Shown here in pieces: positions 35,559 through 44,373 of a DNA stretch of 50,131 bases. Source of the stretch: Planctomycetota bacterium. Its GTDB lineage: Bacteria; Planctomycetota; Phycisphaerae; Phycisphaerales; SM1A02. Within the stretch, counting starts at the first letter, position 1; every line of letters begins with the position of its first letter. The translations under genes were made by a program, and so were the position numbers. The stretch lies in contig JACNLW010000039.1 of assembly GCA_014381305.1 (NCBI GenBank), positions 1-50,131 on the forward strand, written 5' to 3'. Under the pieces are notes generated by a model. That model searched no databases. It was not told the DNA's origin and worked only from the letters and a program-made list of their open reading frames with translations.

Positions 35559-35936
35559 ATGCCCACCCCCACTGATTGTCAATTTTCCCAATCCCACGAA
35601 TGGTTTCGAATTGATGGCGATATCGTCACAGTTGGCATTACCCAGTTTGCCGCCAATGAACTCACCGATATTACGTACGTTGAAATGCAAGATGATGGCA
35701 CTTCGATCGACAAAGGCGAATCACTTGGTGAAGTCGAATCTGTTAAAACAACAAGTGATGTGAACTCTGCTTTTGTTGGAGAAATAATTGAGTCAAACGC
35801 CGCAGTCGTTGATGACCCATCAATTCTCAACAGCGATCCATTTGGTGCAGGATGGCTTATCAAAATACGGGTCGAAGACACCACTGCTGATGATTTGATG
35901 GATCAAGAAACATACGACAGTAAGTACCCAGTGTAA
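35559..35936 (+). CDS. gcvH: Glycine cleavage system H protein
   Basis: 125 residues with AAAGGA 8 nt before ATG. The lipoylation lysine is Lys63 in GEVESVKTTSDV. SHEWFRIDGDIVTVGITQFAANELTDI and FGAGWLIKIRVED are the flanking family blocks. H protein shuttles the aminomethyl group between the P, T and L proteins. None of these is in the window, so gcvH is separate from the rest; its partner here is uvrB, which starts on the next base. Confidence 0.94.
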   Translation: MPTPTDCQFSQSHEWFRIDGDIVTVGITQFAANELTDITYVEMQDDGTSIDKGESLGEVESVKTTSDVNSAFVGEIIESNAAVVDDPSILNSDPFGAGWLIKIRVEDTTADDLMDQETYDSKYPV

Positions 35937-37919
35937 ATGTTTCAACTTGTCAGTGAGTACGCACCAAAGGGAGATCAACCACAAGCGATCGACCAACTCT
36001 CTACTTGGATTGATTCTGGTGAACGGTGCAACACTCTCCTTGGCGCAACGGGCACAGGGAAAACTTTTACGATGGCAAATGTCATTGCGAAAGTGAATAA
36101 ACCTACACTGATTCTGAGCCACAACAAGACACTTGCAGCACAACTTTTCGAGGAGATGCAAGCGCTTTTTCCTCACAACGCTGTTTCGTATTTCGTCAGT
36201 TATTATGATTATTACCAACCCGAAGCGTATATTCCTCAACGCGATATTTATATAGAAAAAGACGCAGCGAGAAACGATGATCTAGATCGGCTTCGCCTAA
36301 AAGCAACCAGTAGTTTGATGACAAGGGACGATGTCATCATCGTCTCATCAGTCAGTTGTATTTACGGGCTCGGCTCACCCGATTCATATCACAATCGCAT
36401 TGTCGGTTTGTCACGTGGCAAAACAATCGAACGCCGTGCGCTCCTTCTTGAACTTACAGAAATGCAATATTCTCGCAACGACGTTGAGTTTACTAGAGGT
36501 ACATTTCGTGTGCGAGGAGACGTACTTGAAATATATCCAGCGTATGAACAATTCGCAGTTCGGGTAGAGTTTTTTGGAGATGAGATTGAACGCATTGAAT
36601 TGATCCATCCAACTTCAGGCGAAACACTCGCAGAAGAAACTGATGTGTTTGTATTTCCTGCCGTTCACTACGTCATGCCAGAAGAAGGACTAAGACAAGC
36701 AACCAAATCCATTCGTGAAGAACTAAAGGAACGCGTCGAAGAGTTTAAGAACCAAGGCAAACTCCTCGAAGCCCAACGAATTACAGCGAGAACAAGATAC
36801 GATCTCGATATGATCCGAGAAATTGGGTACTGCGGTGGGATTGAAAATTACGCAAGACATTTAGAAAATAGACCCAAAGGAAGCCGGCCTTTTTGTTTGC
36901 TTGATTATTTTAGGCACGTGCCAAACAGAGATCCAAATGATTGGCTCATGTTCATCGATGAATCTCATGTGACTTTGCCGCAAGTTCGTGCAATGTACAA
37001 CGGTGATCAAGCACGAAAACGGACACTCATAGAACATGGCTTCAGATTGCCAAGTGCGCTTGATAACCGCCCGTTGACATTCGATGAATTCGAAGACATT
37101 ACTCCACAAACAATTTATGTTTCTGCAACACCCAACGAGTATGAACTCAAGCGTTCACGGGGTGAAGTTGCACAGCAAATTATTCGACCAACTGGGCTTC
37201 TTGACCCAATTGTTGAAGTTCGCCCTGCCTCAACGCAAGTTCCAGATTTACTTGAAGCTGCAAGAGAGCGTGTCAAAAACAAGGAACGAATCCTTGTTAC
37301 TGTATTAACAAAAAAACTTGCTGAAGATTTGTCAGAATATCTCAGCAAAACTGAATTGCAGTGCAGATACTTACACAGTGATATTGAAACGCTTGAACGT
37401 CTCGAAATTTTACGTGAATTGCGTGAAGGTAAGTTTGACGTACTCATCGGAGTCAATCTCCTTCGAGAAGGGTTAGACCTGCCTGAGGTGTCACTTGTTT
37501 GCATTCTCGATGCGGACAAAGCTGGTTTTCTTCGAAGCGAAACAAGCTTGGTGCAAACAATGGGTCGAGCCGCGCGTCATGTAAAAGCGAAAGTCATTCT
37601 CTACGGAGACAAGATCACCACCCAAATGCAGGGTGCGATGGATGAAACAAATCGACGTAGAAAGATTCAACTTGCATACAACGAAGAACATAACATCACG
37701 CCGAGTTCAATTCAAAAAGCAATCCGTAAGGGGATTGAAAACGAACTATCAGCAAGGCAAACCGCACGTGAAGCATTCCATGAACACGGCACTGCGGATG
37801 ATTTCAATGTTGAAGAACGTATTGAGTTACTCGAACAAAATATGCTTGATGCAGCGGATGATCTAGATTTTGAAAAAGCAGCGTTACTTCGAGACGAGAT
37901 CAGTTCGTTACGGAATTAA
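35937..37919 (+). CDS. uvrB: UvrABC excision nuclease subunit B
   Basis: 660 residues, normal length. Helicase-like subunit that loads on damage with UvrA and recruits UvrC. Motif I is GATGTGKTFTMANVI; the damage-wedging beta-hairpin is in FVSYYDYYQPEAYIPQRDIYIEKDA. LMFIDESHVTLPQ is the DE(S)H box; motifs V and VI are INLLREGLDLPE-like VNLLREGLDLPEVSLV and QTMGRAARH. A C-terminal UVR domain (~625-660, LEQNMLDAADDLDFEKAALLRDEI) contacts UvrC. The ATG directly follows the gcvH stop. Confidence 0.96.
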   Translation: MFQLVSEYAPKGDQPQAIDQLSTWIDSGERCNTLLGATGTGKTFTMANVIAKVNKPTLILSHNKTLAAQLFEEMQALFPHNAVSYFVSYYDYYQPEAYIPQRDIYIEKDAARNDDLDRLRLKATSSLMTRDDVIIVSSVSCIYGLGSPDSYHNRIVGLSRGKTIERRALLLELTEMQYSRNDVEFTRGTFRVRGDVLEIYPAYEQFAVRVEFFGDEIERIELIHPTSGETLAEETDVFVFPAVHYVMPEEGLRQATKSIREELKERVEEFKNQGKLLEAQRITARTRYDLDMIREIGYCGGIENYARHLENRPKGSRPFCLLDYFRHVPNRDPNDWLMFIDESHVTLPQVRAMYNGDQARKRTLIEHGFRLPSALDNRPLTFDEFEDITPQTIYVSATPNEYELKRSRGEVAQQIIRPTGLLDPIVEVRPASTQVPDLLEAARERVKNKERILVTVLTKKLAEDLSEYLSKTELQCRYLHSDIETLERLEILRELREGKFDVLIGVNLLREGLDLPEVSLVCILDADKAGFLRSETSLVQTMGRAARHVKAKVILYGDKITTQMQGAMDETNRRRKIQLAYNEEHNITPSSIQKAIRKGIENELSARQTAREAFHEHGTADDFNVEERIELLEQNMLDAADDLDFEKAALLRDEISSLRN

Positions 37920-37935
37920 AGCACTCTGCTTTTTT
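37918..37935. terminator. Weak bidirectional terminator between uvrB and purD
   Basis: AAAGCA-CTC-TGCTTT followed by TTT on the plus strand, overlapping the uvrB stop. The stem is short and AT-rich; it serves two convergent genes. Confidence 0.4.
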
Positions 37936-37938
37936 ATC

Positions 37939-39393
37939 TTACTTTGCGTTTACTGTTTTCTTGTTTAAAACGCGGCACCCGATATCACTTCGCCAAAATG
38001 CTCCGTCAAATGAAATTTGTTCACATGCAGCGTTCGCAAGATCTTTTGAAATTTCTAATTCATCAGCAAGACCTGTCACGCCAAGCACCCTACCACCTGA
38101 AGTGGTCAATGTATTCTCAGAGAGGTTTGTCCCTGCGTGAAAAACTACTAGGTTTTCAGATTCAGCATTTTCAATCCCCGTGATTACTTTTCCCTTCTCG
38201 TACGCACTTGGATATCCCTCACTGCACATCACGACACAGCATGCAACTCGCTCGTCAAAAGATATTTCTGCTCCTTCAAGTTGCCCCGATGCAGTACGCC
38301 AGAGAATATCTACAAGATCTCCTTGAAGTCTTATCATAAGCGGTTGTGTTTCTGGATCACCAAATCGACAATTGAATTCCAACACTTTTGGTCCCGCGGG
38401 TGTCAACATAATCCCAGCGTACAGAACACCACGGAATTCAACTCCGTCTCGTCGCATACCATCAACTGCAGGAACTAAAATTTCTCGTTCCACAAACTCC
38501 ATCGCTGCATCATCGAGTAGTGGTGCTGGACTATACGCACCCATGCCACCCGTATTTGCACCAACATCACCCTCGCCAACTTGTTTGTGATCTTGACACA
38601 AGTCTAATACCCAAATTGTTCTACCATCAACGAGTGCCAATACGCTTACTTCCTGACCTTCCATAAACTCTTCGATAAGAACTGTGCCACCTGCGCTACC
38701 AAATGCTTGATCTTCCATGATGAGATGAATTGCATCAAGTGATTCTGCGACTGTTCTGCAAACGATTACGCCTTTACCTGCTGCAAGACCGCTTGCTTTT
38801 ACTACGCATGGATCTACGCGAGTTTCAAAATTCTTACGCAATTCATCAGACATTTGGAAGATCCAACTCGGATCACTAGACAGGTTATCTAGAATAGTCA
38901 AGACTTCACGAGACAATTCAGGCATCCGATCATCTGTAAACTCTCTGTCAATTCCTCGCAAAATATATTGTCTTGCAGAAGCTGCATCCTGAAAGGACCG
39001 TGCATCGGCGGTTGGGATAGAAGCTTGACGCATCAAATCTTTTGCATACGACTTATCAGATTCTATCTTTGCTCCATCTTTTGTCGGCCCAAAGACGAGG
39101 CGCTTATCAGTCGCTAATTCATCTGCAATACCTTCGGCAAGTGGAATTTCAGGACCTACAACAATAAGATCAATTTCGTGTTTGTCACACCATCGATTGA
39201 GGAAGAAAATTCTATCTTTATCCCATTTTTCTTCGCATGGCTCGGCGAGCGATGCAATGCCGCCGTTTGAACAATCAGTTGCATATAACTTTCCAAGTTT
39301 TGGAGATTGAGAAAGTTTCCACGCGATTGCGTGTTCGCGACCTCCCCCCCCTATGAGTAACACATTACATTGATCAGGACATGGTTTTGACAT
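37939..39393 (-). CDS. purD: Phosphoribosylamine-glycine ligase with an extra ~50-residue insertion
   Basis: 484 residues from ATG 39393, chosen because TACAAT-N6 directly precedes it; an upstream ATG at 39423 overlaps the kinase gene. PurD makes GAR from phosphoribosylamine, glycine and ATP. Hallmarks: NVLLIGGGGREHAIAWKL, VVGPEIPLAEGI, VVKASGLAAGKGV, GEDVGANTGGMGAYSPAP-like GDVGANTGGMGAYSPAP and LEFNCRFGDPETQ. Typical GARS is ~430 residues. The excess is mostly residues ~146-194, placed before the ATP-grasp VVKASGLAAGKG strand, and is charged and hydrophilic. Confidence 0.93.
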   Translation of the reverse strand: MSKPCPDQCNVLLIGGGGREHAIAWKLSQSPKLGKLYATDCSNGGIASLAEPCEEKWDKDRIFFLNRWCDKHEIDLIVVGPEIPLAEGIADELATDKRLVFGPTKDGAKIESDKSYAKDLMRQASIPTADARSFQDAASARQYILRGIDREFTDDRMPELSREVLTILDNLSSDPSWIFQMSDELRKNFETRVDPCVVKASGLAAGKGVIVCRTVAESLDAIHLIMEDQAFGSAGGTVLIEEFMEGQEVSVLALVDGRTIWVLDLCQDHKQVGEGDVGANTGGMGAYSPAPLLDDAAMEFVEREILVPAVDGMRRDGVEFRGVLYAGIMLTPAGPKVLEFNCRFGDPETQPLMIRLQGDLVDILWRTASGQLEGAEISFDERVACCVVMCSEGYPSAYEKGKVITGIENAESENLVVFHAGTNLSENTLTTSGGRVLGVTGLADELEISKDLANAACEQISFDGAFWRSDIGCRVLNKKTVNAK

Positions 39394-39399
39394 CCCCGC

Positions 39400-39405
39400 A
39401 TTGTA
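39400..39405 (-). promoter_or_regulatory. Putative leaderless promoter of purD
   Basis: TACAAT, then GCGGGG, then ATG. It lies in the 19-nt gap after the kinase gene and has no ribosome-binding site. It decides the start. Confidence 0.45.
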
Positions 39406-39412
39406 ACGTTTA

Positions 39413-41260
39413 CTACGACTCATTTAGTGGAACTTTGATCACACAATGCAAGCCAGATTTTTTAAAATCTATGCTGATCGTTCCGTTCATCTCGTGACTC
39501 ACAAGACCTTCAAGCAACGACGTTCCGGTACTTGGAATTCGCTCAGTTGGCATTTCGGGTCCGTCTGTTTCTATCCATGAGAGATGAACTTTTTCATCAG
39601 ATAGAATTCTTGTTGAAACCAATACATTTCCAGAATCAACCTTTAATGCACCATGTTTCATTGCATTTGTAGCAAGTTCGTGAATCACCATGCACATCGG
39701 TCTCGCTAATACACCAAACAATTCAACATCTGGACCCTCAAACTGGATTTGATTTCTCGGTCCAGCCATGTACGGCTGAAGTGTTAACTGAAGAATATCT
39801 CGGAGCCACGCACCGCTCCAATGTGATTTAGCAAGTGTGGAGTGTGCGACAGCGAGGGCGTGCAATCGCCCATTGAGTGTTTTTGCATATTCCTGAACCG
39901 ATGCAGCGCCCTGTTTTGATAACTCAACGAGAGACATCACCGACGCAATATTATTTTTCACCCGATGGTCAAGTTCTCGCATCATGATCAACTGTTGTTC
40001 TTCAAGTTCATGGCGTCTTGTAATATCAACTGAAACGCCTGAAACTCCAACGATCATTTGATCATCATCTTTTACAGGAGTAAACCATGTCTCAAAAATC
40101 TGGTCACCAATCTTAATTCTCGCATGAGATTCCTCACCCGCAAGCGCGAGATTTGCATGTTCAAGAACTTCGGGGTAATTCCGATAGAGTTCGTACATAC
40201 TTCGCCCAACAACATCGCCAGCTCGCGCGCCCATGCTGCCAAGACCGCGCCCTTCACTCAACGTAAAAGTTCCATTCGTATCGATACCAAACAAAACAAC
40301 TGGGGAATGACTTGTAATCAACCGATAGCGCTCTTCACTTGATCGGAGTTTAAACTCCTCTGCTGCTTGCTCTCTATCTTCAATTCGCCGTTCGATGGAA
40401 CGAGCATACCCATTAAGAACTACTGTTGCTTCTAAAATTTCGTTTGGAAGCCAGTGCCGAATACCATCCATGATTTCAAAACATGCGAACGCTTCAACGG
40501 TTCCGTTGATCACTGCGGGCACAGCAAGGATTGCATTTACCGAACACTCCGCTATCGCATCGGCAACTCCTTTTGGCAAATCTGTTCGATCACTTGACTC
40601 GATTGCAATGCTGCCTTCTTTGTCAAGTTTTTCTTTCCACCATGCAACTGCTTCTTCCGGTATTTGCGTTGGAAGTTCGATATTCCCTACATTGTCTCGT
40701 CGTATCCATTCGTGTGTGATAAATGCACGCCCATCCGTTCGAAACCGAACAAGTCTCGCTCGATCCACAGCAAGCGCTGAACCAAGCGTTTTTAAAAATG
40801 AATTTATGTTTGCGTTGATATCACCACTCTCTAACAAACTCGCAAGGCTTGTCCTTCCTGCAATATGTAACCTAGAAAAATATTCATTCGCACGATTTTG
40901 CGTCCCATCACTTACGAAACCGACAACTGTTTGGTCACTGATTTTTGAAAAACGGAATTCGATCCATCTATACCGATCATTCGCATCACGAAATCTATAA
41001 AAGATCGTTCGTTCTGTAGATTCATCTGTTTCTGACAAAGCTGCAATCACAGCATCTATGTCGCTAGGATGAATTCGGCCCACCCACAATTCGGCTTGCC
41101 CCCGCAAATCTGTAATTGAAACACCAAATATTTTTAAACCATTATCCGTGATCGAAGCAGTCATCCACTCACTTTGTTTGGCCTTCTCACTGAGTACCAG
41201 AGAGTGAAGCCCAATAGTGAGTTTAGAGAAAGCAACTAGTTCAGGAGTTTGATCGCTCAT
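39413..41260 (-). CDS. HWE-type sensor histidine kinase (PAS-GAF-PAS)
   Basis: 615 residues from ATG 41260. Residues ~35-115 form a PAS domain, ~130-290 a GAF domain (ALAVDRARLVRFRTDG through VPAVINGTVEAFACFEI) and ~310-415 a second PAS (SPVVLFGIDTNGTFTLSEG). The catalytic core is HWE/HisKA_2: ELDHRVKNNIASVMSLVELS with His432, N-box HELATNAMKHGAL and the WxE in SWIETDGP (Trp562, Glu564). No membrane helix, so it is a cytoplasmic sensor. No response regulator is adjacent; the closest receiver in the window is the GAF-REC protein at 25.2 kb. The ligand is unknown. Confidence 0.85.
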   Translation of the reverse strand: MSDQTPELVAFSKLTIGLHSLVLSEKAKQSEWMTASITDNGLKIFGVSITDLRGQAELWVGRIHPSDIDAVIAALSETDESTERTIFYRFRDANDRYRWIEFRFSKISDQTVVGFVSDGTQNRANEYFSRLHIAGRTSLASLLESGDINANINSFLKTLGSALAVDRARLVRFRTDGRAFITHEWIRRDNVGNIELPTQIPEEAVAWWKEKLDKEGSIAIESSDRTDLPKGVADAIAECSVNAILAVPAVINGTVEAFACFEIMDGIRHWLPNEILEATVVLNGYARSIERRIEDREQAAEEFKLRSSEERYRLITSHSPVVLFGIDTNGTFTLSEGRGLGSMGARAGDVVGRSMYELYRNYPEVLEHANLALAGEESHARIKIGDQIFETWFTPVKDDDQMIVGVSGVSVDITRRHELEEQQLIMMRELDHRVKNNIASVMSLVELSKQGAASVQEYAKTLNGRLHALAVAHSTLAKSHWSGAWLRDILQLTLQPYMAGPRNQIQFEGPDVELFGVLARPMCMVIHELATNAMKHGALKVDSGNVLVSTRILSDEKVHLSWIETDGPEMPTERIPSTGTSLLEGLVSHEMNGTISIDFKKSGLHCVIKVPLNES

Positions 41261-41363
41261 ATCAGTCAATAAGATACCCGCATTTCCAATTCCACCCCTG
41301 AAGGGACACGCGAGCGTATTGCCAAAGAAGGCGAGCGCTGCGTGCCCCTGTAGATAGTCAAAC

Positions 41364-42014
41364 TTATTTGCCTTCAGTAGCTTTTTGATCAGCAATCGCT
41401 TCAGCAATCATGGTCTTTGTCGTTTCAGGAGAACGCCAACCACATCCAATTGCGACTGGGACGGCTTTTCGTGAACCTGATTGAATATCAAGACCAAGTG
41501 CGTCTATCAATCGCAACAGTTCTAATGTCGCCTCGTCTTGTGTTGAAAATTCTGCCATTCTTGCTTTTTCATCGAGAACTCCAAGCGCGTCTGATGAGAC
41601 TGAACCGTGTGTTCCCTCGGCTCGCTCTAATTCTTCGACAACGAGCCTATACGCCAATTCACCATTCTCTCGCTCAAACAAATGGACTCGAGCAAATATT
41701 GCGATGTCGTCAAGAAATATTGTCAGCCACACGTTCCCCTCACTAGTCACTGAAACTGATCCTGATATTTCGCCTTCTGGTTTTAACTCACTTGTGGTTT
41801 CTTTGCTTGCGCAAATCGGACATTGTTCATGTGTTGTTTTGTCTATATTCATTTTACTAATACTCGCGTTATCTTTTATTACATTTCGTTCTTTTCTCGA
41901 CCCCTCATAGAGCTCTCCCCACCCCGCACAAGTTTGTGCGAAGCAAGGAGAGCCTGCGACCAAGAACATGGCCGCGACAAAGAAGAGGAGGACTAAAGAT
42001 TGTTGATCAATCAT
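41364..42014 (-). CDS. Hypothetical exported protein
   Basis: 216 residues with a clear signal peptide (LVLLFFVAAMFLVAGSPCFA, cleavage near residue 26). The mature part is mostly acidic. A CPIC motif (~65-68) lies in the N-terminal third, followed by a beta-rich section (GEISGSVSVTSEGNVWLTIFLDD) and helices. No family recognised. It is co-directional with the lipoprotein gene 12 nt upstream, so the two probably form an operon. Confidence 0.6.
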   Translation of the reverse strand: MIDQQSLVLLFFVAAMFLVAGSPCFAQTCAGWGELYEGSRKERNVIKDNASISKMNIDKTTHEQCPICASKETTSELKPEGEISGSVSVTSEGNVWLTIFLDDIAIFARVHLFERENGELAYRLVVEELERAEGTHGSVSSDALGVLDEKARMAEFSTQDEATLELLRLIDALGLDIQSGSRKAVPVAIGCGWRSPETTKTMIAEAIADQKATEGK

Positions 42015-42026
42015 TCGTTAGATTCC

Positions 42027-42761
42027 TTAGTGTGGAAGTTCGATCGTTGTCAAAAGAACATCTTCAACAAAGATGTCAACCAATTCATTTTCTTCATCTA
42101 CAACAGCAAACCAATTCGTTTGATTCATCGTTGTATCCATTTCCAATAACCCAAATGCAGCGAGGTACCCAAAGACATCGCATGCATCACCAGACAATTC
42201 CATGTTCATTGGGTCGGGTGAGCCTTCAATTCCGTCAGGAAATACAAACAAGTTCCGATGAAGTGAAGGCCATCGTTGTGTATCCCAAATTGGCAAAACC
42301 ATATCTCCATAGCAAACGAGAGAAATTGAAATCTCCGCCGTTGAAGGATCCAAGACTGCATTCCACATTGGTGTCATTTGCCCCGTGCCTTTTAGTTCAA
42401 AAGTTGCACTTGTCCTATCGCCACTTCTTCCTCCAAAGCTCGTCCCTCTAAACTCTCTTCTAAATTTTTGCCAAGTTGGATCATCCAGTTGAAAAAACTG
42501 ACCAGTCGCCGGATTTAATATCCAGCCTGTAGAGGGATAGTAAAAATAATCGTCACCATTAAAAGTAATCGGGGTTGGAATCAATCCATCTATATCAATC
42601 GCTCTAGGATCACCAATTGGAAATAATGTGAAATCTCCTGTAATTCTTACCAGAGGCGTAATAACTTCCCCTTCAAATGTACCGCCGTTCTGGCACGCCG
42701 GTAAAACACCGACAGACACCAGCAAGCCCAATCCCAATACCATGCTTTTCCATGCAAACAT
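42027..42761 (-). CDS. Hypothetical lipoprotein
   Basis: 244 residues from ATG 42761, preceded by AAAGGA at 7 nt. The signal peptide MVLGLGLLVSVGVLPAC ends in a lipobox-like LPAC, so lipid anchoring is likely. The mature part is aromatic-rich (FNGDDYFYYPSTGWILNPATGQFFQLDDPTW) and ends in a beta-rich region. No family recognised. The gene is divergent from the HTH/TPR-like gene across a 350-bp hairpin-rich spacer. Confidence 0.6.
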   Translation of the reverse strand: MFAWKSMVLGLGLLVSVGVLPACQNGGTFEGEVITPLVRITGDFTLFPIGDPRAIDIDGLIPTPITFNGDDYFYYPSTGWILNPATGQFFQLDDPTWQKFRREFRGTSFGGRSGDRTSATFELKGTGQMTPMWNAVLDPSTAEISISLVCYGDMVLPIWDTQRWPSLHRNLFVFPDGIEGSPDPMNMELSGDACDVFGYLAAFGLLEMDTTMNQTNWFAVVDEENELVDIFVEDVLLTTIELPH

Positions 42762-42778
42762 AATCGATTCCTTTCTTC

Positions 42779-42791
42779 GTGCAATATGCAC
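42779..42791. promoter_or_regulatory. 13-bp palindrome before the lipoprotein gene
   Basis: GTGCA-ATA-TGCAC lies a few nt upstream of the ribosome-binding site of the lipoprotein gene; operator or RNA hairpin. Confidence 0.3.
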
Positions 42792-42835
42792 TTTTTCTTG
42801 TAACTCATTTTTAAGTCACAACTTACAGTTCCAAT

Positions 42836-42856
42836 ACAAGCCGACCGCCGGCTTGT
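42836..42856. promoter_or_regulatory. 8-bp-arm inverted repeat in the divergent spacer
   Basis: ACAAGCCG-ACCGC-CGGCTTGT, perfect arms. It lies in the 42762-43111 intergenic region between the divergent lipoprotein and HTH/TPR-like genes. The rest of this spacer also contains TTTTGGCGG-AATG-CCGCCAAAA (42923-42944) and a GC-rich, G-tract stretch near 43010-43030; no gene was seen in it. Confidence 0.35.
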
Positions 42857-43035
42857 GTGTCAGTGTTGTAACCCACAAATTGGCAAATTCTTAAAAAAGT
42901 TGCCCGAAATCTAAACTGTGCCTTTTGGCGGAATGCCGCCAAAAAAAACTTCCAAGAAAAAAGGCGACTTTTCGGCGAGATGGCAAAATCTTCGTGTAGC
43001 GTGCTCAAGTACTGGGGTTGGTGGTGGACTGCAGC

Positions 43036-43065
43036 TTGCGTGCAATAGTCATCGCGGATGACAAT
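43036..43065 (+). promoter_or_regulatory. Possible promoter with overlapping 15-bp palindrome
   Basis: GTCATC-GCG-GATGAC (43048-43062) is a perfect palindrome. It falls between a TTGCGT (43036-43041) and a GACAAT (43060-43065), an 18-nt spacing, about 50 nt before the HTH/TPR-like gene. The arrangement fits a repressor operator. Confidence 0.35.
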
Positions 43066-43111
43066 ATCGACCCGATTGAAACTTGATCAAAGAGAAGATC
43101 AGGAGAGAACA

Positions 43112-44362
43112 ATGACAGAAATAGGAATCAAATTACGGAAGAGTCGACTCGAACAATTGCTCGAGTTAGCACAAACATATCGAGGCAAAACGCGACGTGA
43201 ACTTGCGCAAATGCTAGGGCGCGACTCGACAAAACTTGTGCCCACAAGTGGATCGCCAAAAATTGAACTCGTGATGTTTATCGCAGAGATGCTCGATTGG
43301 TCTGTCGACGAAGTTGCCAGATGGCTTTGCGATGGTGAAGAAGAAGTTGAGAAGAATCGACCGAGAACTTCATTTGAAAAGCTTGATGAAAAAGCAAAGC
43401 AATTGCACAGAAAAGGTGAATATCAACAAATGATTGAAACTTCACAAATTGCGTTGCGAGTTGCAAAGACCAGTGAAGATAAAGCAAGAGCGTATAACCG
43501 ACTTGCTGGTGGATATGATGGGCTCGGTCGATTTAGCAAAGTTCTTACTGCTGCTCAATCCGGTCTTCGACAACATCCAATTTCAACCAGCCTTCGGCTA
43601 CTCCTACAAACAACTGCTGCAAATGCGCACTACACACTGTGGGAACTTGCTGAAGCGCAAGGAATGGCGCAACGTGTTGTCGATGTGTACAAAGAATCTG
43701 CTCCAAAAACGAATCGAGACCTAGTTGCTCAAGCACATGCGTGGTTTGTTCTTGGACAATCCCAAAGGCGAATGCTTGACATCGATCCAGAGAATGCTGT
43801 TTTACACGCGGAAAATTCACGAAGATCGTTAACCGAAGCAGCAGAATTATATGAATCTGCTGCAAGAAACATTCATGTTTCATTCGGTGGCATAGCAAAC
43901 ACTTGCCGTGGAGGACTTGTAGAAGTTGATGTTATTCTTGGCCGCCATGACGCAAGAGAAGCGTTGGCGCGAATTGTCGATGGTCTCACACCAATAGTCG
44001 ATGTCGACAATGTAACAAAAGGTGATTGGCTTGAAAGTTACGGCTGGTGGTGCATTTTTGGGTGTAACATTGTTCTTCGACATATCTCAGATGAAAAAGA
44101 TTTACAACGATACATGGCAATGTTTACAAACAAAGCTGATGAAGTTGCAGATCGACTGAATCATTGGGCGATGCGAGAAAGAGTTTTCTCCATGCAATTC
44201 GAAGGAAGAAACAGACTCATTGGTTGGACTGGTCAAGACATTCCTGTTGTCATTGATCGAGACGACATTCGACTCATTACTGGAACAATGGGTCGTTTCC
44301 CTCAATTCAAAGAAACTGGCTGGGAATTACTCAATACCGGCAACGTTGTAGAAGAATCGTGA
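43112..44362 (+). CDS. Putative DNA-binding protein with helical repeats (HTH plus TPR-like)
   Basis: 416 residues from ATG 43112, preceded by AGGAGAG. The N-terminal ~75 residues look like a helix-turn-helix: TYRGKTRRELAQMLGRDSTKLVP, then a second helix pair ending MLDWSVDEVARWLC. From ~95 to ~340 the protein is all-helical, with TPR-like pairs (KAKQLHRKGEYQQMIETSQIALRVAKTS, ARAYNRLAGGYDGLGRFSKVL). The combination recalls TPR-type transcription regulators that bind peptides or partner proteins. No exact family recognised. It is followed at 11 nt by the PEP-CTERM-like gene with a strong GAGGAGG, so the two are probably one operon. Confidence 0.6.
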   Translation: MTEIGIKLRKSRLEQLLELAQTYRGKTRRELAQMLGRDSTKLVPTSGSPKIELVMFIAEMLDWSVDEVARWLCDGEEEVEKNRPRTSFEKLDEKAKQLHRKGEYQQMIETSQIALRVAKTSEDKARAYNRLAGGYDGLGRFSKVLTAAQSGLRQHPISTSLRLLLQTTAANAHYTLWELAEAQGMAQRVVDVYKESAPKTNRDLVAQAHAWFVLGQSQRRMLDIDPENAVLHAENSRRSLTEAAELYESAARNIHVSFGGIANTCRGGLVEVDVILGRHDAREALARIVDGLTPIVDVDNVTKGDWLESYGWWCIFGCNIVLRHISDEKDLQRYMAMFTNKADEVADRLNHWAMRERVFSMQFEGRNRLIGWTGQDIPVVIDRDDIRLITGTMGRFPQFKETGWELLNTGNVVEES

Positions 44363-44373
44363 GGAGGTTCAAC

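Noticed and set aside
39394-39423. Upstream ATG start of purD
   Set aside because: It overlaps the kinase gene by 11 nt and skips the TACAAT-N6-ATG element; the extra residues are not family-like.
42923-42944. Rho-independent terminator TTTTGGCGG-AATG-CCGCCAAAA
   Set aside because: The T-tract precedes and the A-tract follows the stem on either strand, the wrong way round for termination; listed only as a hairpin in the spacer.
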